DNA of 64,000 bases from an uncultured Sphingomonas sp. (lineage in GTDB: Bacteria; Pseudomonadota; Alphaproteobacteria; Sphingomonadales; Sphingomonadaceae), in NCBI RefSeq assembly GCF_934560975.1, contig NZ_CAKTFO010000009.1, positions 32,378 to 96,377 on the forward strand. Reading direction: 5' to 3'. The translations under genes were made by a program, and so were the position numbers. Shown here in pieces: positions 54,002 to 62,942 of this stretch (position 1 is the stretch's first letter; the number at the start of each line of letters is the position of its first letter). Below the pieces are notes generated by a model. That model made no database searches, was not told the origin of the DNA, and worked only from the letters and a program-made list of their open reading frames with translations.

Positions 54002-55095
54002 TCTTCCGTCCGGATCAGAACCGCCTCCCCAATCAGCAGGAACAGCAGAAACGGCGCCCATGCCGCCAGCAAGGGTGGGTAGGCCCCAATATTGCCCATC
54101 GCCAGCGCGAAATTATCCGCCACAAAGTAAGCGAAGCCCAGGGCCATGCCGATCACGGCGCGGATGAACATCTTGCCCGACCGGGCCAGACCGAAACCCG
54201 CCACGGATGCCAGCAGCGGCATCAGGAAAGCCGACAGCGGCCCCGACAATTTGTGCCACAGCACCGTCTGCAGCGAGGCGGTGGGCCGTCCCGCCGCGCG
54301 CAGGTCGCCGATTGCCCGATTGAGCGCGCGGAACGACAATCCATCCGGATCGACGGACGACAAGGTGAAACGGTCGGCCGTCACCCCGCGGCCGATCACC
54401 AGAGTCGGCCGCGGGGTGACGGTGCCCTGCCCCACGTTGAATTCGCGGACGTTGCGCAGCACCCAGCCGCCATGGCCCTGCGCGGCCGTGTCGGCAGTGG
54501 TGATCGCCATCAGCCGGTCGCCCGCCCGGTCATAGAGCGACACCCGATGCAAGACGGTGCGCGCGCCCCGCCCGGTGACAGTATCCGCATGGATCAGGTC
54601 TTCGCCGGCGCGCACCCATACGTTGGACACGATCCCGCGATGGTCCGGCACCTTGCCGTAATCCACGTCCTGCCACGCCGACAACGCCGCCGTTGCGCGG
54701 GCCACCACATGATCGTTGAACCAGAAGGACAAGGCTGCCACCGCCAGGCTTGCCAGGAACAGGGGCGCCAGGATCTGGTGGGCGGAGATGCCCGCCGCCT
54801 TCATGGAGATGATCTCGCTATTCTGGTTCATGGCGACCAGCGTGATCAACGTGCCGAGCAGGATGGCGAAAGGCAGGAACCGCTGCACCAGCTGCGGCAC
54901 GCGCAACGACACGTAGTGCCACAGGGCAGCGTCGCCATTGCCGGGATAGGCCAGGATGTTGCCGCTCTCGCCCAGCAGGTCCAGCGCCATCAGCACGATG
55001 ATCAGGCCCGCGAGCACGCCCGCCGAACGGGCGATAAACAGCCGCGCCATGTACCAGCTGATGGTCTTGGGCGGAAAAAAGGGTCCCGTGCGCAT
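53998..55095 (-). CDS. lptG: LPS export permease LptG
   Basis: A 365-residue inner-membrane protein of the LptB2FG transporter, which extracts lipopolysaccharide from the inner membrane. Six hydrophobic segments (three at each end) surround a periplasmic jellyroll (about 110-270). Marker strings are TISWYMARLFIARSAGVLAG, LVAMNQNSEIISMKAAGIS and ALGFAYFVADNFALAMGNIG. It follows lptF with a TGATG overlap, and its stop overlaps the methyltransferase start. Confidence 0.93.
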   Translation of the reverse strand: MRTGPFFPPKTISWYMARLFIARSAGVLAGLIIVLMALDLLGESGNILAYPGNGDAALWHYVSLRVPQLVQRFLPFAILLGTLITLVAMNQNSEIISMKAAGISAHQILAPLFLASLAVAALSFWFNDHVVARATAALSAWQDVDYGKVPDHRGIVSNVWVRAGEDLIHADTVTGRGARTVLHRVSLYDRAGDRLMAITTADTAAQGHGGWVLRNVREFNVGQGTVTPRPTLVIGRGVTADRFTLSSVDPDGLSFRALNRAIGDLRAAGRPTASLQTVLWHKLSGPLSAFLMPLLASVAGFGLARSGKMFIRAVIGMALGFAYFVADNFALAMGNIGAYPPLLAAWAPFLLFLLIGEAVLIRTEE

Positions 55096-56303
55096 CAGGC
55101 GGACACCTTGGGCTTGCCGATCCAGCGGCGGACGAGGGCACCGACCTTTGCGGCCTGCCGCTCCAAGGCGCCGATCGGCTGTCCGCCCGGCACCGTGGCC
55201 AGGGTCCGGTACATCCACCAGATCAGGCCCGCGAACAACAGGAACGGCACCCACAAGGCCAGGATCGGATCCACCTGGCCGCGTCCGCCCAGCGCCTCGG
55301 CATATTCGTTGATCTTATGATAGGTCACGATCATCACAATGGAGAGGAACACGCCCAACGCGGAGGTCGACCGCTTGGGCGGCACCGCCAGCGCCACTGC
55401 CAGCAACGGCAGCAGCAGCATGGTCGCCACCTCCACCAGGCGGAAATGATATTCGGCCCGGCTCTTCAGGCGCAACGCCCGCGCATTGGCCTCGGTATGG
55501 CCGGAACGGACCAGTTCGGGGATGGTCAGCTCGCCATCGCGCCCGCCCCGTTCCCGGAACGCGCCCTCCTGCGGGAGGGGAATGGGCAGATCGTGGCTTT
55601 CGAACGTCAGCACGCGCGGAGCCGGGAAGTTCGGCGCATTGTGCGCCAACGTGCCGTTGCGCAGGCGGAAGATGATGGTGTTGGGATCGTCCGTCGCCAG
55701 GAAGCGGCCCTGTTCAGCGGTGACCGCAAGTTTCTTGCCACCCTGCGTTTCCGCCATCACGAAGATACCGGACAGTTCGCGCCCGCCGTCGCGGCTGCGC
55801 TCGACCCGCAGGGTCATCTGCTTGCCCAGTTTCGTGAATTCCCCCACCTTGATCGACGCGCCCAGCGCGCCGGACCGCAGCTCGAATCGCAAGCCTTCAT
55901 AGGCATAGCGCGAATATGGCTGGAGGAAGCCGACGATGGCCAGGTTCACGGCGGCAAGCGCGATGGCGAATGCGAACGGCACCCGCAGCAGGCGCGGATA
56001 GCCGATCCCGCACGCCAGCATCACGTCCAGCTCCGACGTGGTCGCCAGCCGCCGGAACGCCAGCAGGATGCCCAGCATCAGGCCGATCGGAATGCCCAGC
56101 GAGAGATATTCGGGGATCAGATTGGCCAGCATCCGCCAGACCACGCTGACCGGGCCGCCCTCCTCCGCCACGAATTCGAACAGCCGCAGCATCTTTTCAA
56201 GCAGCAGCAGCATCGCCGCGATCACCAGCGTCGCCAGCAGGGGCACGGCGATCAGGCGGGCGATATAGCGGTCGATCAGGGAAAGGCCGGCGCCGGATTT
56301 CAA
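55095..56303 (-). CDS. lptF: LPS export permease LptF
   Basis: A 402-residue partner of LptG. LSLIDRYIARLIAVPLLATL, LIPEYLSLGIPIGLMLGILL, the TSELDVMLACGIGYPRLL coupling helix, a periplasmic beta domain (about 100-270) and AVPPKRSTSALGVFLSIVMI. Six hydrophobic segments. The start is read as TTG 56303 with GGAG ten bases upstream; ATG codons nearby are out of frame and terminate at once. Downstream lptG overlaps by TGATG. Confidence 0.92.
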   Translation of the reverse strand: MKSGAGLSLIDRYIARLIAVPLLATLVIAAMLLLLEKMLRLFEFVAEEGGPVSVVWRMLANLIPEYLSLGIPIGLMLGILLAFRRLATTSELDVMLACGIGYPRLLRVPFAFAIALAAVNLAIVGFLQPYSRYAYEGLRFELRSGALGASIKVGEFTKLGKQMTLRVERSRDGGRELSGIFVMAETQGGKKLAVTAEQGRFLATDDPNTIIFRLRNGTLAHNAPNFPAPRVLTFESHDLPIPLPQEGAFRERGGRDGELTIPELVRSGHTEANARALRLKSRAEYHFRLVEVATMLLLPLLAVALAVPPKRSTSALGVFLSIVMIVTYHKINEYAEALGGRGQVDPILALWVPFLLFAGLIWWMYRTLATVPGGQPIGALERQAAKVGALVRRWIGKPKVSA

Positions 56304-56423
56304 ATTAAGGTCGCTCCATGACCATGTTCTGGCCGCATTCACGACCAATCTGTTTCCGGCATGGGGGCGAAGGTCGCCCGGCATCCCGCGGCCGGGCCTA
56401 TAGCTTCCGGGAGTTTTGAGGTC

Positions 56424-56939
56424 ATGTCGAATTTCGCCTGCTGGATGATGGGAGCCGCCGCCGCCCTGGGCGCGGTCGTACCCGCCGGTGCGGCGGTGCT
56501 GGGGCCGCATGCGGCGGATTGCGCGCGCGGCGGATCCAGGCCGGCGATGCTGGTGCGGGTAGACGGGTTGAAGACGCGCACGGGGATGCTGCGGGTGCAA
56601 TCCTACGGCGATCCCGCGACCTTTTTCGACAAGGGCGCCTATCTGGAACGGGTGCAGGTGGCCGTGCCGCGCAGCGGGCCGGTGGAGGTCTGCATGGCAC
56701 TGCCGCGCGCCGGTACCTATGCCGTGTCGGTGCGCCACGATGCCGACAGCAACGGCAAGCCGGACCGTGGCAGGGACGGCGGGGGCTTTTCGGGCAATCC
56801 CAACGTCTCGCTGCTGGATGTCGTGTTCAAGCGCAAACCTTCGCCGTCGCAGGTGCAGGTGCGCGTGTCGGGGGTCACGGTGGTGCCGGTGACGCTCAAT
56901 TATCTGCAGGGCGCGTCCGTCGGGCCTATCGGCGGTTGA
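56424..56939 (+). CDS. DUF2141 secreted protein
   Basis: A 171-residue protein with a signal peptide (hydrophobic core CWMMGAAAALGAVVPAGA). The mature domain has GMLRVQSYGDPATFF, then YAVSVRHDADSNGKPDRG, which is the DUF2141 hallmark (HDxNxNGK), and a beta-rich end. Function unknown. ATG 56424 has GGGAG and GAGG upstream. It is followed by the lipid-kinase gene nine bases later on the same strand and diverges from lptF. Confidence 0.85.
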   Translation: MSNFACWMMGAAAALGAVVPAGAAVLGPHAADCARGGSRPAMLVRVDGLKTRTGMLRVQSYGDPATFFDKGAYLERVQVAVPRSGPVEVCMALPRAGTYAVSVRHDADSNGKPDRGRDGGGFSGNPNVSLLDVVFKRKPSPSQVQVRVSGVTVVPVTLNYLQGASVGPIGG

Positions 56940-56948
56940 AGGATATAG

Positions 56949-57935
56949 ATGGTTCGGGTCGCACTCCTCTCCAATCCTCGCTCCACCGGCAACCGGTCTC
57001 TGCTGCCGCGCGTGCGCAGCTTCTGCGCCGCCCATCCGGAAATCTTCCACTATGAGGTGGAGAAGATCGAGCAGATCGACGCCGCCTTGCGCACCATCGC
57101 CCGCGTCCGTCCGCGCGTGCTGGTCATCAATGGCGGCGACGGCACGGTCCAGTCGACCCTGACCGAATTGTATCACGGCAACCAGTTCGATGGCGCCCCG
57201 CCCCCCGTGGCGGTGCTGCCCAACGGCAAGACCAACCTGATCGCGCTGGACCTGGGCGCCACCGGCGATCCGATCGTGGCGCTGGAACGCGTACTGAAAC
57301 TCGCGCAGGGGCCGCTGGACGACCATATCGTCACGCGCGAACTGATCGCGCTGACGCATGAGGAAAATGGCGTCGGCGACGGGCTGAAGCCGGTGCTGGG
57401 CATGTTCCTGGGCGGTGCCGGGCTCACCGATGTGATGCTGTATTGCCGCAACAAGATCTATCCGCTCGGCCTGCCCAACTGGCTCAGCCACTTCCTGACG
57501 CTGCTGGCGCTGTTGGTGACGATGTTCCTGGGCGTGCGCGCGCGTTTCCTGCCGGACCGGCCGTCTCCGGTGAACGTGTCGCTGATCCGGCAAGGCGAGA
57601 TACAGGGCCGCTTCGCCGTGCTGATCGTCACCACGCTGCGCAAGATGCTGATCGGGTCCAAGATCGCGCCCGGTCTGCCGCATAGCGGCGCGTTGCAGCT
57701 GATGGCGGTGGAGCAGAACCCGATTGCGCTGCTCCGCGCGATCGTGGCGGGGCTGTTCGGCAAGCTCGGCAGCACGTTCATGACGGGCGTGCATGTCGGC
57801 CGGGGCGATGAGATTCGGATCGAGGGCGAACGGTCGAGCGTCATCCTTGACGGCGAGATTTTTTCGGCCGGGCGCGGGCGATCGATCGTGCTGCGCCAGA
57901 CCGATCCCCTGCCCTTCCTGCGCCTCGCCGCGTAA
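56949..57935 (+). CDS. Diacylglycerol kinase family lipid kinase
   Basis: A 328-residue protein with a DAGK catalytic domain. The nucleotide loop NGGDGTVQSTLTEL (residues 61-66 for NGGDGT), PVAVLPNGKTNLIALDLG (family form LPxGTxND altered to LPNGKTNLIA) and a C-terminal LDGEIFSAG motif. Relatives phosphorylate diacylglycerol, sphingosine or ceramide. The altered GTxND motif leaves substrate open. The next gene starts on the base after its stop codon, so the two products are likely made together. See also the Tam41-like partner. Confidence 0.85.
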   Translation: MVRVALLSNPRSTGNRSLLPRVRSFCAAHPEIFHYEVEKIEQIDAALRTIARVRPRVLVINGGDGTVQSTLTELYHGNQFDGAPPPVAVLPNGKTNLIALDLGATGDPIVALERVLKLAQGPLDDHIVTRELIALTHEENGVGDGLKPVLGMFLGGAGLTDVMLYCRNKIYPLGLPNWLSHFLTLLALLVTMFLGVRARFLPDRPSPVNVSLIRQGEIQGRFAVLIVTTLRKMLIGSKIAPGLPHSGALQLMAVEQNPIALLRAIVAGLFGKLGSTFMTGVHVGRGDEIRIEGERSSVILDGEIFSAGRGRSIVLRQTDPLPFLRLAA

Positions 57936-58865
57936 GTGGCGGAACAGGCTCTCCGCGCGCTCGTCGCCGAGGAACTCGGCCGGGCGGTGGACCCGCGGGT
58001 GGCTGCCATCGCCATCGCCATCGCCGCTCGCCACCCGACCGCGCAGGCAGTGCTCTATTATGGCTCCACCCTGCGCGACGCGCGGCTCGATGGGCTGATG
58101 CTGGATTTCTACCTGATCGTCGGCGACTATCGCGCGGCGTTCGGCCGCGCATGGCTGGCAACCGCCAATCGCCTGATCCCGCCTAATGTCTTTCCCTTTG
58201 AATATAATGGCTTGATCGCGAAATACGCGGTTCTGTCAGAGGAGGATTTCGCGCGGCTTGCTTCCTCCAGAACCCGCAACGTGTCGGTATGGGCCCGCTT
58301 TGCGCAGCCCTCGCGGCTGGTGTGGGCGGCGGACGACGCCGCCCGCAACCGCGCGATCGACAGCGTGACGCAATGCGCGCCGGCCCTGCTCCGCGCCGCC
58401 CGGCCTTGCCTGCCCGACCGGATCGATCCGCTGGACCTGTGGCGTGGGGCCTTCGCCCTGACCTATGGGGCGGAGCTTCGGGCCGAGCGGAATGCGCGCG
58501 CCGGTTCGGTCGTCGATGCCGAGCCCGCGCGGTATCGTGCCTTCACTCTGGCGGCATTGCAGGCCGCAGGATTATCCGCGCGATGTGACGCGGATACGTT
58601 GACTTTCGACCACGCCGTCTCAGCCGGCGAGCGCCGCCACGGACGGCTGTTGTGGGCCCGGCGCCGACGGGAAGGCAAAGCGCTGACCCTGCTGCGTCTG
58701 GCCAAAGCAAGCGCCACCTATGCCGGCGGGATCGACTATCTCGCCTGGAAGATCGGCCGCCACTCCGGGCATGCCGTCACCATCCGCCCCTGGCAAAGGC
58801 GCTGGCCGATCCTAGGTGCGATCACCTTGCTGCCGCGCTTGGTTGCAAAAGGCGCCATTCGCTAG
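57936..58865 (+). CDS. Tam41-like nucleotidyltransferase-fold protein (possible CDP-diacylglycerol synthase)
   Basis: A 309-residue protein of no widely named bacterial family. Its landmarks follow, in order, those of mitochondrial Tam41 (phosphatidate cytidylyltransferase). These are YYGSTLRD (41-48, nucleotidyltransferase Gly-Ser), a downstream MLDFYLIV (Asp57), PPNVFPFEYNGLIAKYAVLS (Tam41: VKYGVVS), SVWARFAQPSRLVW (AGRLxKPV) and FALTYGAELRAERNARAG (LSYxGDxRxxxxEN). It starts with GTG directly after the lipid-kinase stop (TAAGTG). If correct, kinase and transferase would make phosphatidate and then CDP-diacylglycerol. The resemblance is by eye and needs a profile search. Confidence 0.6.
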   Translation: MAEQALRALVAEELGRAVDPRVAAIAIAIAARHPTAQAVLYYGSTLRDARLDGLMLDFYLIVGDYRAAFGRAWLATANRLIPPNVFPFEYNGLIAKYAVLSEEDFARLASSRTRNVSVWARFAQPSRLVWAADDAARNRAIDSVTQCAPALLRAARPCLPDRIDPLDLWRGAFALTYGAELRAERNARAGSVVDAEPARYRAFTLAALQAAGLSARCDADTLTFDHAVSAGERRHGRLLWARRRREGKALTLLRLAKASATYAGGIDYLAWKIGRHSGHAVTIRPWQRRWPILGAITLLPRLVAKGAIR

Positions 58866-58878
58866 CAAACCTCCATCC

Positions 58879-59874
58879 ATGACGATCACACGGCGATTGG
58901 CGCTGGCAGGCGCAGGTGCAGCGGGGCTGCTGGCGGCAACACCTCTTTCCGCGCAATCCCCGCGCCGGCTCAGCAATCGCAAGGCCTCGCGCGAGGCGAA
59001 GGCGCTCTACGCCTATCTGTGGTCGATCTATGGCCGCAAGACGCTGACCGGGCAGCAGGAACAGAACTTCACGCCGGCGGGCGCCCGCACCGAACTGGAC
59101 TATCTCCAGCGGGTCACGGGCAAGCAGCCGGCCTTGCTGGGCCTCGACTATATCGAGCCATCGGACGAGATCGGCGTCAATCAGCGCGCGATCGCCTGGC
59201 ATCGCTCGGGCGGCATCGTCACGATCTGCTGGCACTGGGGTGCCCCGGACGTCGGCACCGGCTACGAAAACTCCAAAAAGGCGTTCGACGTCGCCGAGGC
59301 GCTGACGCCGGGGACACCGCAGAACCAGGCGATGATGGCGCAGATGGCGCATGTCGGTGACCTGCTGACGACATTGCGCGATGCCAGGGTGCCGGTGCTG
59401 TGGCGGCCGTTCCATGAATTCAGCGGCGACTGGTTCTGGTGGGGTCAGCATGGGCCGGATGCGTTCAAGGCGCTGTGGCGGCTGATGTACGATTATTACA
59501 CCCGCACGCGGAAGCTGGACAACCTCGTCTGGGTGCTGGGCTGGGCCGGGCAGCAGGTGGATGCGGCTTATTACCCCGGCCGTGACTGTGTCGATATCGC
59601 CGGCGCGGACATCTACGCCAAGGATCATGGCGGTCTTGCGCCGATGTTTCAGCAGGTGAAGGCGATCGTCGGCGACACCGTGCCGATCTGTCTCCATGAA
59701 AACGGCCCGGTGCCCGATCCCGCCACCTTGGGGCCGGATGCGGACTGGCTGTGGTTCATGACGTGGCACACGCGCTGGCTGACCGGCGCCGATCAGAACA
59801 CTCCCGAACTGCTGCGCAGCTATTACAATTCGGATCGCTACCTGACCAAGGACGAGTTGCCGCGGATCAGGTGA
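58879..59874 (+). CDS. GH26 glycoside hydrolase (beta-mannanase type), exported
   Basis: A 331-residue enzyme with a twin-arginine-like leader (TITRRLALAGAGAAGLLAA, then SAQ). The GH26 TIM barrel shows KTLTGQQEQNF, GIVTICWHWGAP, the acid/base Glu180 in LWRPFHEFSGDWFWWG and the nucleophile Glu274 in CLHENGPVPDP. GH26 enzymes hydrolyse beta-1,4-mannan or related glucans. It lies 13 bases after the Tam41-like gene; whether it belongs to that transcript is unclear. ATG 58879 is chosen because it starts the leader. Confidence 0.88.
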   Translation: MTITRRLALAGAGAAGLLAATPLSAQSPRRLSNRKASREAKALYAYLWSIYGRKTLTGQQEQNFTPAGARTELDYLQRVTGKQPALLGLDYIEPSDEIGVNQRAIAWHRSGGIVTICWHWGAPDVGTGYENSKKAFDVAEALTPGTPQNQAMMAQMAHVGDLLTTLRDARVPVLWRPFHEFSGDWFWWGQHGPDAFKALWRLMYDYYTRTRKLDNLVWVLGWAGQQVDAAYYPGRDCVDIAGADIYAKDHGGLAPMFQQVKAIVGDTVPICLHENGPVPDPATLGPDADWLWFMTWHTRWLTGADQNTPELLRSYYNSDRYLTKDELPRIR

Positions 59875-59939
59875 TCCGCACGCGCGCCGGCAGCACCAAC
59901 CATTGCCATCGGATGGGGCGGCACCCTAACTGATCGCGC

Positions 59940-62111
59940 ATGAACAAGCGCGCGCGCGTCCTCCTCCTCAATGCCGCACTCGGTCCGCTCGATTACCGGG
60001 TGGACCGCGAGCATGCGGTCGAGCCCGGATCGATCGTGCTTGCCCCGCTCGGCCCCCGCCAGCTGGCCGGCGTGGTATGGGAACCCGACGCGATGCCGTC
60101 GGATGCGGAGGTGGGGGACAATCGCCTGCGGCCGTTGCTGGGCGTCTACGACCTGCCGCCGCTGAAGGCCTCGCTCCGCCGCCTGATCGAATGGACGGCG
60201 GACTATTACCTGGCGCCGCCCGCCGCCGTGCTGCGCATGGCGCTCGCCTCCGCCTCGGCGCTGGACGGCGTGCGGACCGTCACCGAATATCGCGCGACAG
60301 GGCATGTCCCGCCCCGCCTGACGCCGCAGCGCGCCCAGGCGCTGGAGCGGATCGACAACCGTCAGGGCCTGGTCCGCGAACTCGCCACCATCGCGGACGT
60401 CTCCGACGGCGTGATCCGCGGGCTGGTGAAGGCGGGCGCGATCGCGCCGGTGGAGGTGCGGGTCGACGATCCTTACCCCCTCCCCGATCCCGACCACCTC
60501 CAGCCCGACCTTTCCCCCGAACAGCAGGCTGCCGCCGATCGCCTGACCCAGGCGGTGGACGCGCGCGTATTCGCGCCGATCCTGCTTGATGGCGTGACCG
60601 GATCGGGCAAGACCGAGGTGTATTTCGAAGCGGTCGCCGCCGCGCTTCGCAGCGGCCGGCAGACCCTGGTGCTGCTGCCCGAAATTGCGCTGACCGAACC
60701 CTTTCTGAAGCGGTTCGCCAACCGCTTCGGCTCCGCGCCGGTGGCGTGGCATTCGGACCTGCGCCAGTCGCAGCGCCGCCGCGCCTGGCGGGCCATTGCC
60801 AGCGGCGAGGCGAAGGTGACGGTGGGGGCGCGCTCCGCCCTGTTCCTGCCCTATCGCGACCTGGGCCTGATCATCGTCGACGAGGCGCATGAGGCTAGCT
60901 TCAAGCAGGAAGACGGGGTGATGTACCACGCTCGCGATGTGGCGGTGATGCGCGGCGGTTTCGAGCAGATCCCAGTGGTGCTCGCCTCCGCCACGCCGGC
61001 GATCGAGACGCGGCAGCAGGTGGCGCAGGGCCGTTACGGGGAAGTGAAGCTGCCGGCCCGCTTCGGTGGCGCCACCATGCCCGACATCGCCGTGATCGAC
61101 CTGACCCATGACCGCCCCGACCGCGGTCGCTGGCTGGCCCCCCCGCTGGTGGACGCGGTCAAGGAGACGCTGGAACGCGGCGAGCAGGCTTTGCTGTTCC
61201 TGAACCGGCGCGGCTATGCCCCGCTGACGCTTTGCCGCCATTGCGGACACCGCTTCCAGTGCCCCAACTGCACCGCCTGGATGGTGGAGCATAGACTGAC
61301 GGCGCGGCTTGCCTGCCATCATTGCGGCCACGTCATGCCGCCGCCGCGCGCTTGCCCCGAATGCAAGGAGGAGGATGCGCTGGTCGCCTGCGGCCCCGGA
61401 GTGGAGCGGATCGCGGACGAGGCGGCATTGCTGTTTCCCGAAGCCCGGACAGCGATCGTCACGTCCGACACGCTCTGGTCCCCTGCCAAGGCCGCCGAGT
61501 TCGTCAACCGGATGGAGGCGGGCGAGATCGACATCGTCATCGGCACGCAATTGGTCACCAAAGGCTATCATTTCCCCAACTTGACTTTGGTCGGCGTGAT
61601 CGATGCCGATCTCGGCCTGTCGGGCGGCGATCTGCGGGCGGCGGAGCGCAGCTTCCAGCAGATCGCCCAAGTTGCCGGGCGTGCTGGACGCGGCGCCAAG
61701 CCGGGCCGCGTACTGGTTCAGACCTATGAACCGGCGGCACCCGTCATCCGCGCGCTGGTGTCGGGCGATGCGGACAGCTTCTACGCGGCGGAGACGGACG
61801 CCCGGCGATCGGCCGGCGCGCCGCCGTTCGGCCGGTTTGCGGCCATCGTGGTCAGCTCGGAGAACCTGGACGAGGCCGCCGAGACGGCGCGCATCATCGG
61901 CCGGGCCGCGCCGACGGTGGACGGGATGCAGGTGTACGGCCCCGCCCCCGCTCCGCTGGCGATGCTGCGCGGGCGGCATCGCCAGCGGCTGCTGGTCCAC
62001 GCCCGCCGCGCACTCGACGTGCAGGATGTGATCCGCACATGGCTCGGGAAGCTTGATCTGCCCCGCGGCGCACGCGTCGCGGTCGACGTGGATCCCTACA
62101 GCTTCTTGTGA
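59940..62111 (+). CDS. priA: Primosomal protein N-prime (replication restart helicase)
   Basis: A 723-residue superfamily 2 helicase. The N-terminal DNA-binding domain has YRVDREHAVEPGSIVLAPLG. Walker A is GVTGSGKTEVY, DEAH box VDEAHEASFKQ (about residue 314), GARSALFLP, and the zinc module of four CxxC pairs lies between about 430 and 475 (CRHCGH, CPNC, CHHCGH, CPEC). The C-terminal part contains IGTQLVTKGYHFPNLTLVG and QVAGRAGRG. All standard for PriA. The IS element begins 21 bases after its stop. Confidence 0.96.
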   Translation: MNKRARVLLLNAALGPLDYRVDREHAVEPGSIVLAPLGPRQLAGVVWEPDAMPSDAEVGDNRLRPLLGVYDLPPLKASLRRLIEWTADYYLAPPAAVLRMALASASALDGVRTVTEYRATGHVPPRLTPQRAQALERIDNRQGLVRELATIADVSDGVIRGLVKAGAIAPVEVRVDDPYPLPDPDHLQPDLSPEQQAAADRLTQAVDARVFAPILLDGVTGSGKTEVYFEAVAAALRSGRQTLVLLPEIALTEPFLKRFANRFGSAPVAWHSDLRQSQRRRAWRAIASGEAKVTVGARSALFLPYRDLGLIIVDEAHEASFKQEDGVMYHARDVAVMRGGFEQIPVVLASATPAIETRQQVAQGRYGEVKLPARFGGATMPDIAVIDLTHDRPDRGRWLAPPLVDAVKETLERGEQALLFLNRRGYAPLTLCRHCGHRFQCPNCTAWMVEHRLTARLACHHCGHVMPPPRACPECKEEDALVACGPGVERIADEAALLFPEARTAIVTSDTLWSPAKAAEFVNRMEAGEIDIVIGTQLVTKGYHFPNLTLVGVIDADLGLSGGDLRAAERSFQQIAQVAGRAGRGAKPGRVLVQTYEPAAPVIRALVSGDADSFYAAETDARRSAGAPPFGRFAAIVVSSENLDEAAETARIIGRAAPTVDGMQVYGPAPAPLAMLRGRHRQRLLVHARRALDVQDVIRTWLGKLDLPRGARVAVDVDPYSFL

Positions 62112-62131
62112 CCGCGTGATTCTCTTCCGGG

Positions 62132-62898
62132 CTAGGCCGTAGACTCATAAGCCCGGAGCCAGAGCCGCATTGATGCGAGCTGGATCATGGCGAGGAAGTT
62201 TGCGGCGAGCTTGTCATAGCGGGTGGCGACGCGGCGGAAGTGCTTCGGCTTGGAGAAGAACCTCTCGATCAGGTTGCGCTCGCGGTAGAGCCGCTTGCTG
62301 AAGCAGGGCTTCCACCGCCGGTTGCTCTTGGGTGGGATGTTGGGCGTGGCGCCCTGGTCCTGGATCAACTGGCGGATGCGGTCAGCGTCGTAGGCCTTGT
62401 CCGCCAGCACGATGGTGCGCGGGCCGAGGTGGTCAAGCAGCGTGTCGGCGATCTGCCCGTCGTGCGTCTGACCTGCCGTCAGGCCGAGCCGGATCGGGAG
62501 GCCCTGCGCGTCGACGACGACGTGGATCTTGGTCGTGAGCCCGCCGCGTGATCGACCGAGACAGTGATCTGCACCCCCTTTTTTGCCGTCGCAGCCTGCT
62601 GGTGGGCGCGAACGGAGGTGCTGTCGATCATCTGGATCTCGCCGTCATGGGCAGCGGCGATGGTGTCCATCAGCCTGTCCCACACGCCCGCCTTTCGCCA
62701 TCGCACGAAGCGGTTGTAGCAGGTGGTGCGCGGGCCATAGCGCTCGGGTAGGTCGCGCCACGGCGCACCGGAGCGCAGCACCCAGAAGATGCCGTTCAGC
62801 GTGCGGCGGTCATCGACGCGCGGCACGCCTCTCGGCTTGTTGGGCAGCAGCGGCTCGATCACGCGCCACTCGAAATCGGTCAGATCATATCGGCTCAT
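62132..62898 (-). CDS. IS5-family transposase, product of a -1 frameshift
   Basis: Two overlapping frames. The first (from ATG 62898) reads DLTDFEWRVIEPLLP, RSGAPWRDLPERYGP and the first catalytic Asp in QMIDSTSVRAHQQ. At A6G5 (62574-62584, AAAAAAGGGGG) a -1 shift gives GGADHCLGRSRGGLTTKIHV, then LADKAYDADRI (second Asp) and RERNLIERFFSKPKHFRRVA (catalytic Glu) to the stop at 62132. All three DDE residues survive, so the fused protein may be active. Compared with the right-end copy, Pro replaces Leu in FFSKxKHFRR. Without the frameshift only a truncated 139-residue protein is made. Confidence 0.85.
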
Positions 62899-62926
62899 AA
62901 CGACGCTGAATCAAAATCAGCGTCGA
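62132..62926 (-). mobile_element. IS5-family (IS427-like) insertion sequence, complete
   Basis: A minus-strand element of about 0.8 kb holding one frameshifted transposase. The left edge, CTAGGCCGTAGACTCATAAG (from 62132), recurs almost identically at 63864 with the second copy. The right edge contains a 9-pair hairpin (CGACGCTGA/TCAGCGTCG, 62901-62925) just before the transposase ATG. Exact terminal repeats and target duplication could not be fixed, so borders are approximate. Confidence 0.8.
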
Positions 62927-62942
62927 TATGAAAGCCTTCGCA

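Noticed and set aside
56304..58034. An upstream extension of the lptF frame opposite the lipid kinase and Tam41-like genes
   Set aside because: The extension lies over recognised genes on the other strand. lptF starts near 56303 by family length.
62901..62925. The 9-pair hairpin before the transposase as a terminator for the MerR gene
   Set aside because: It lies inside the likely IS end, has no T-run on the minus strand, and its AT-rich part is only the loop. It is more likely IS structure.
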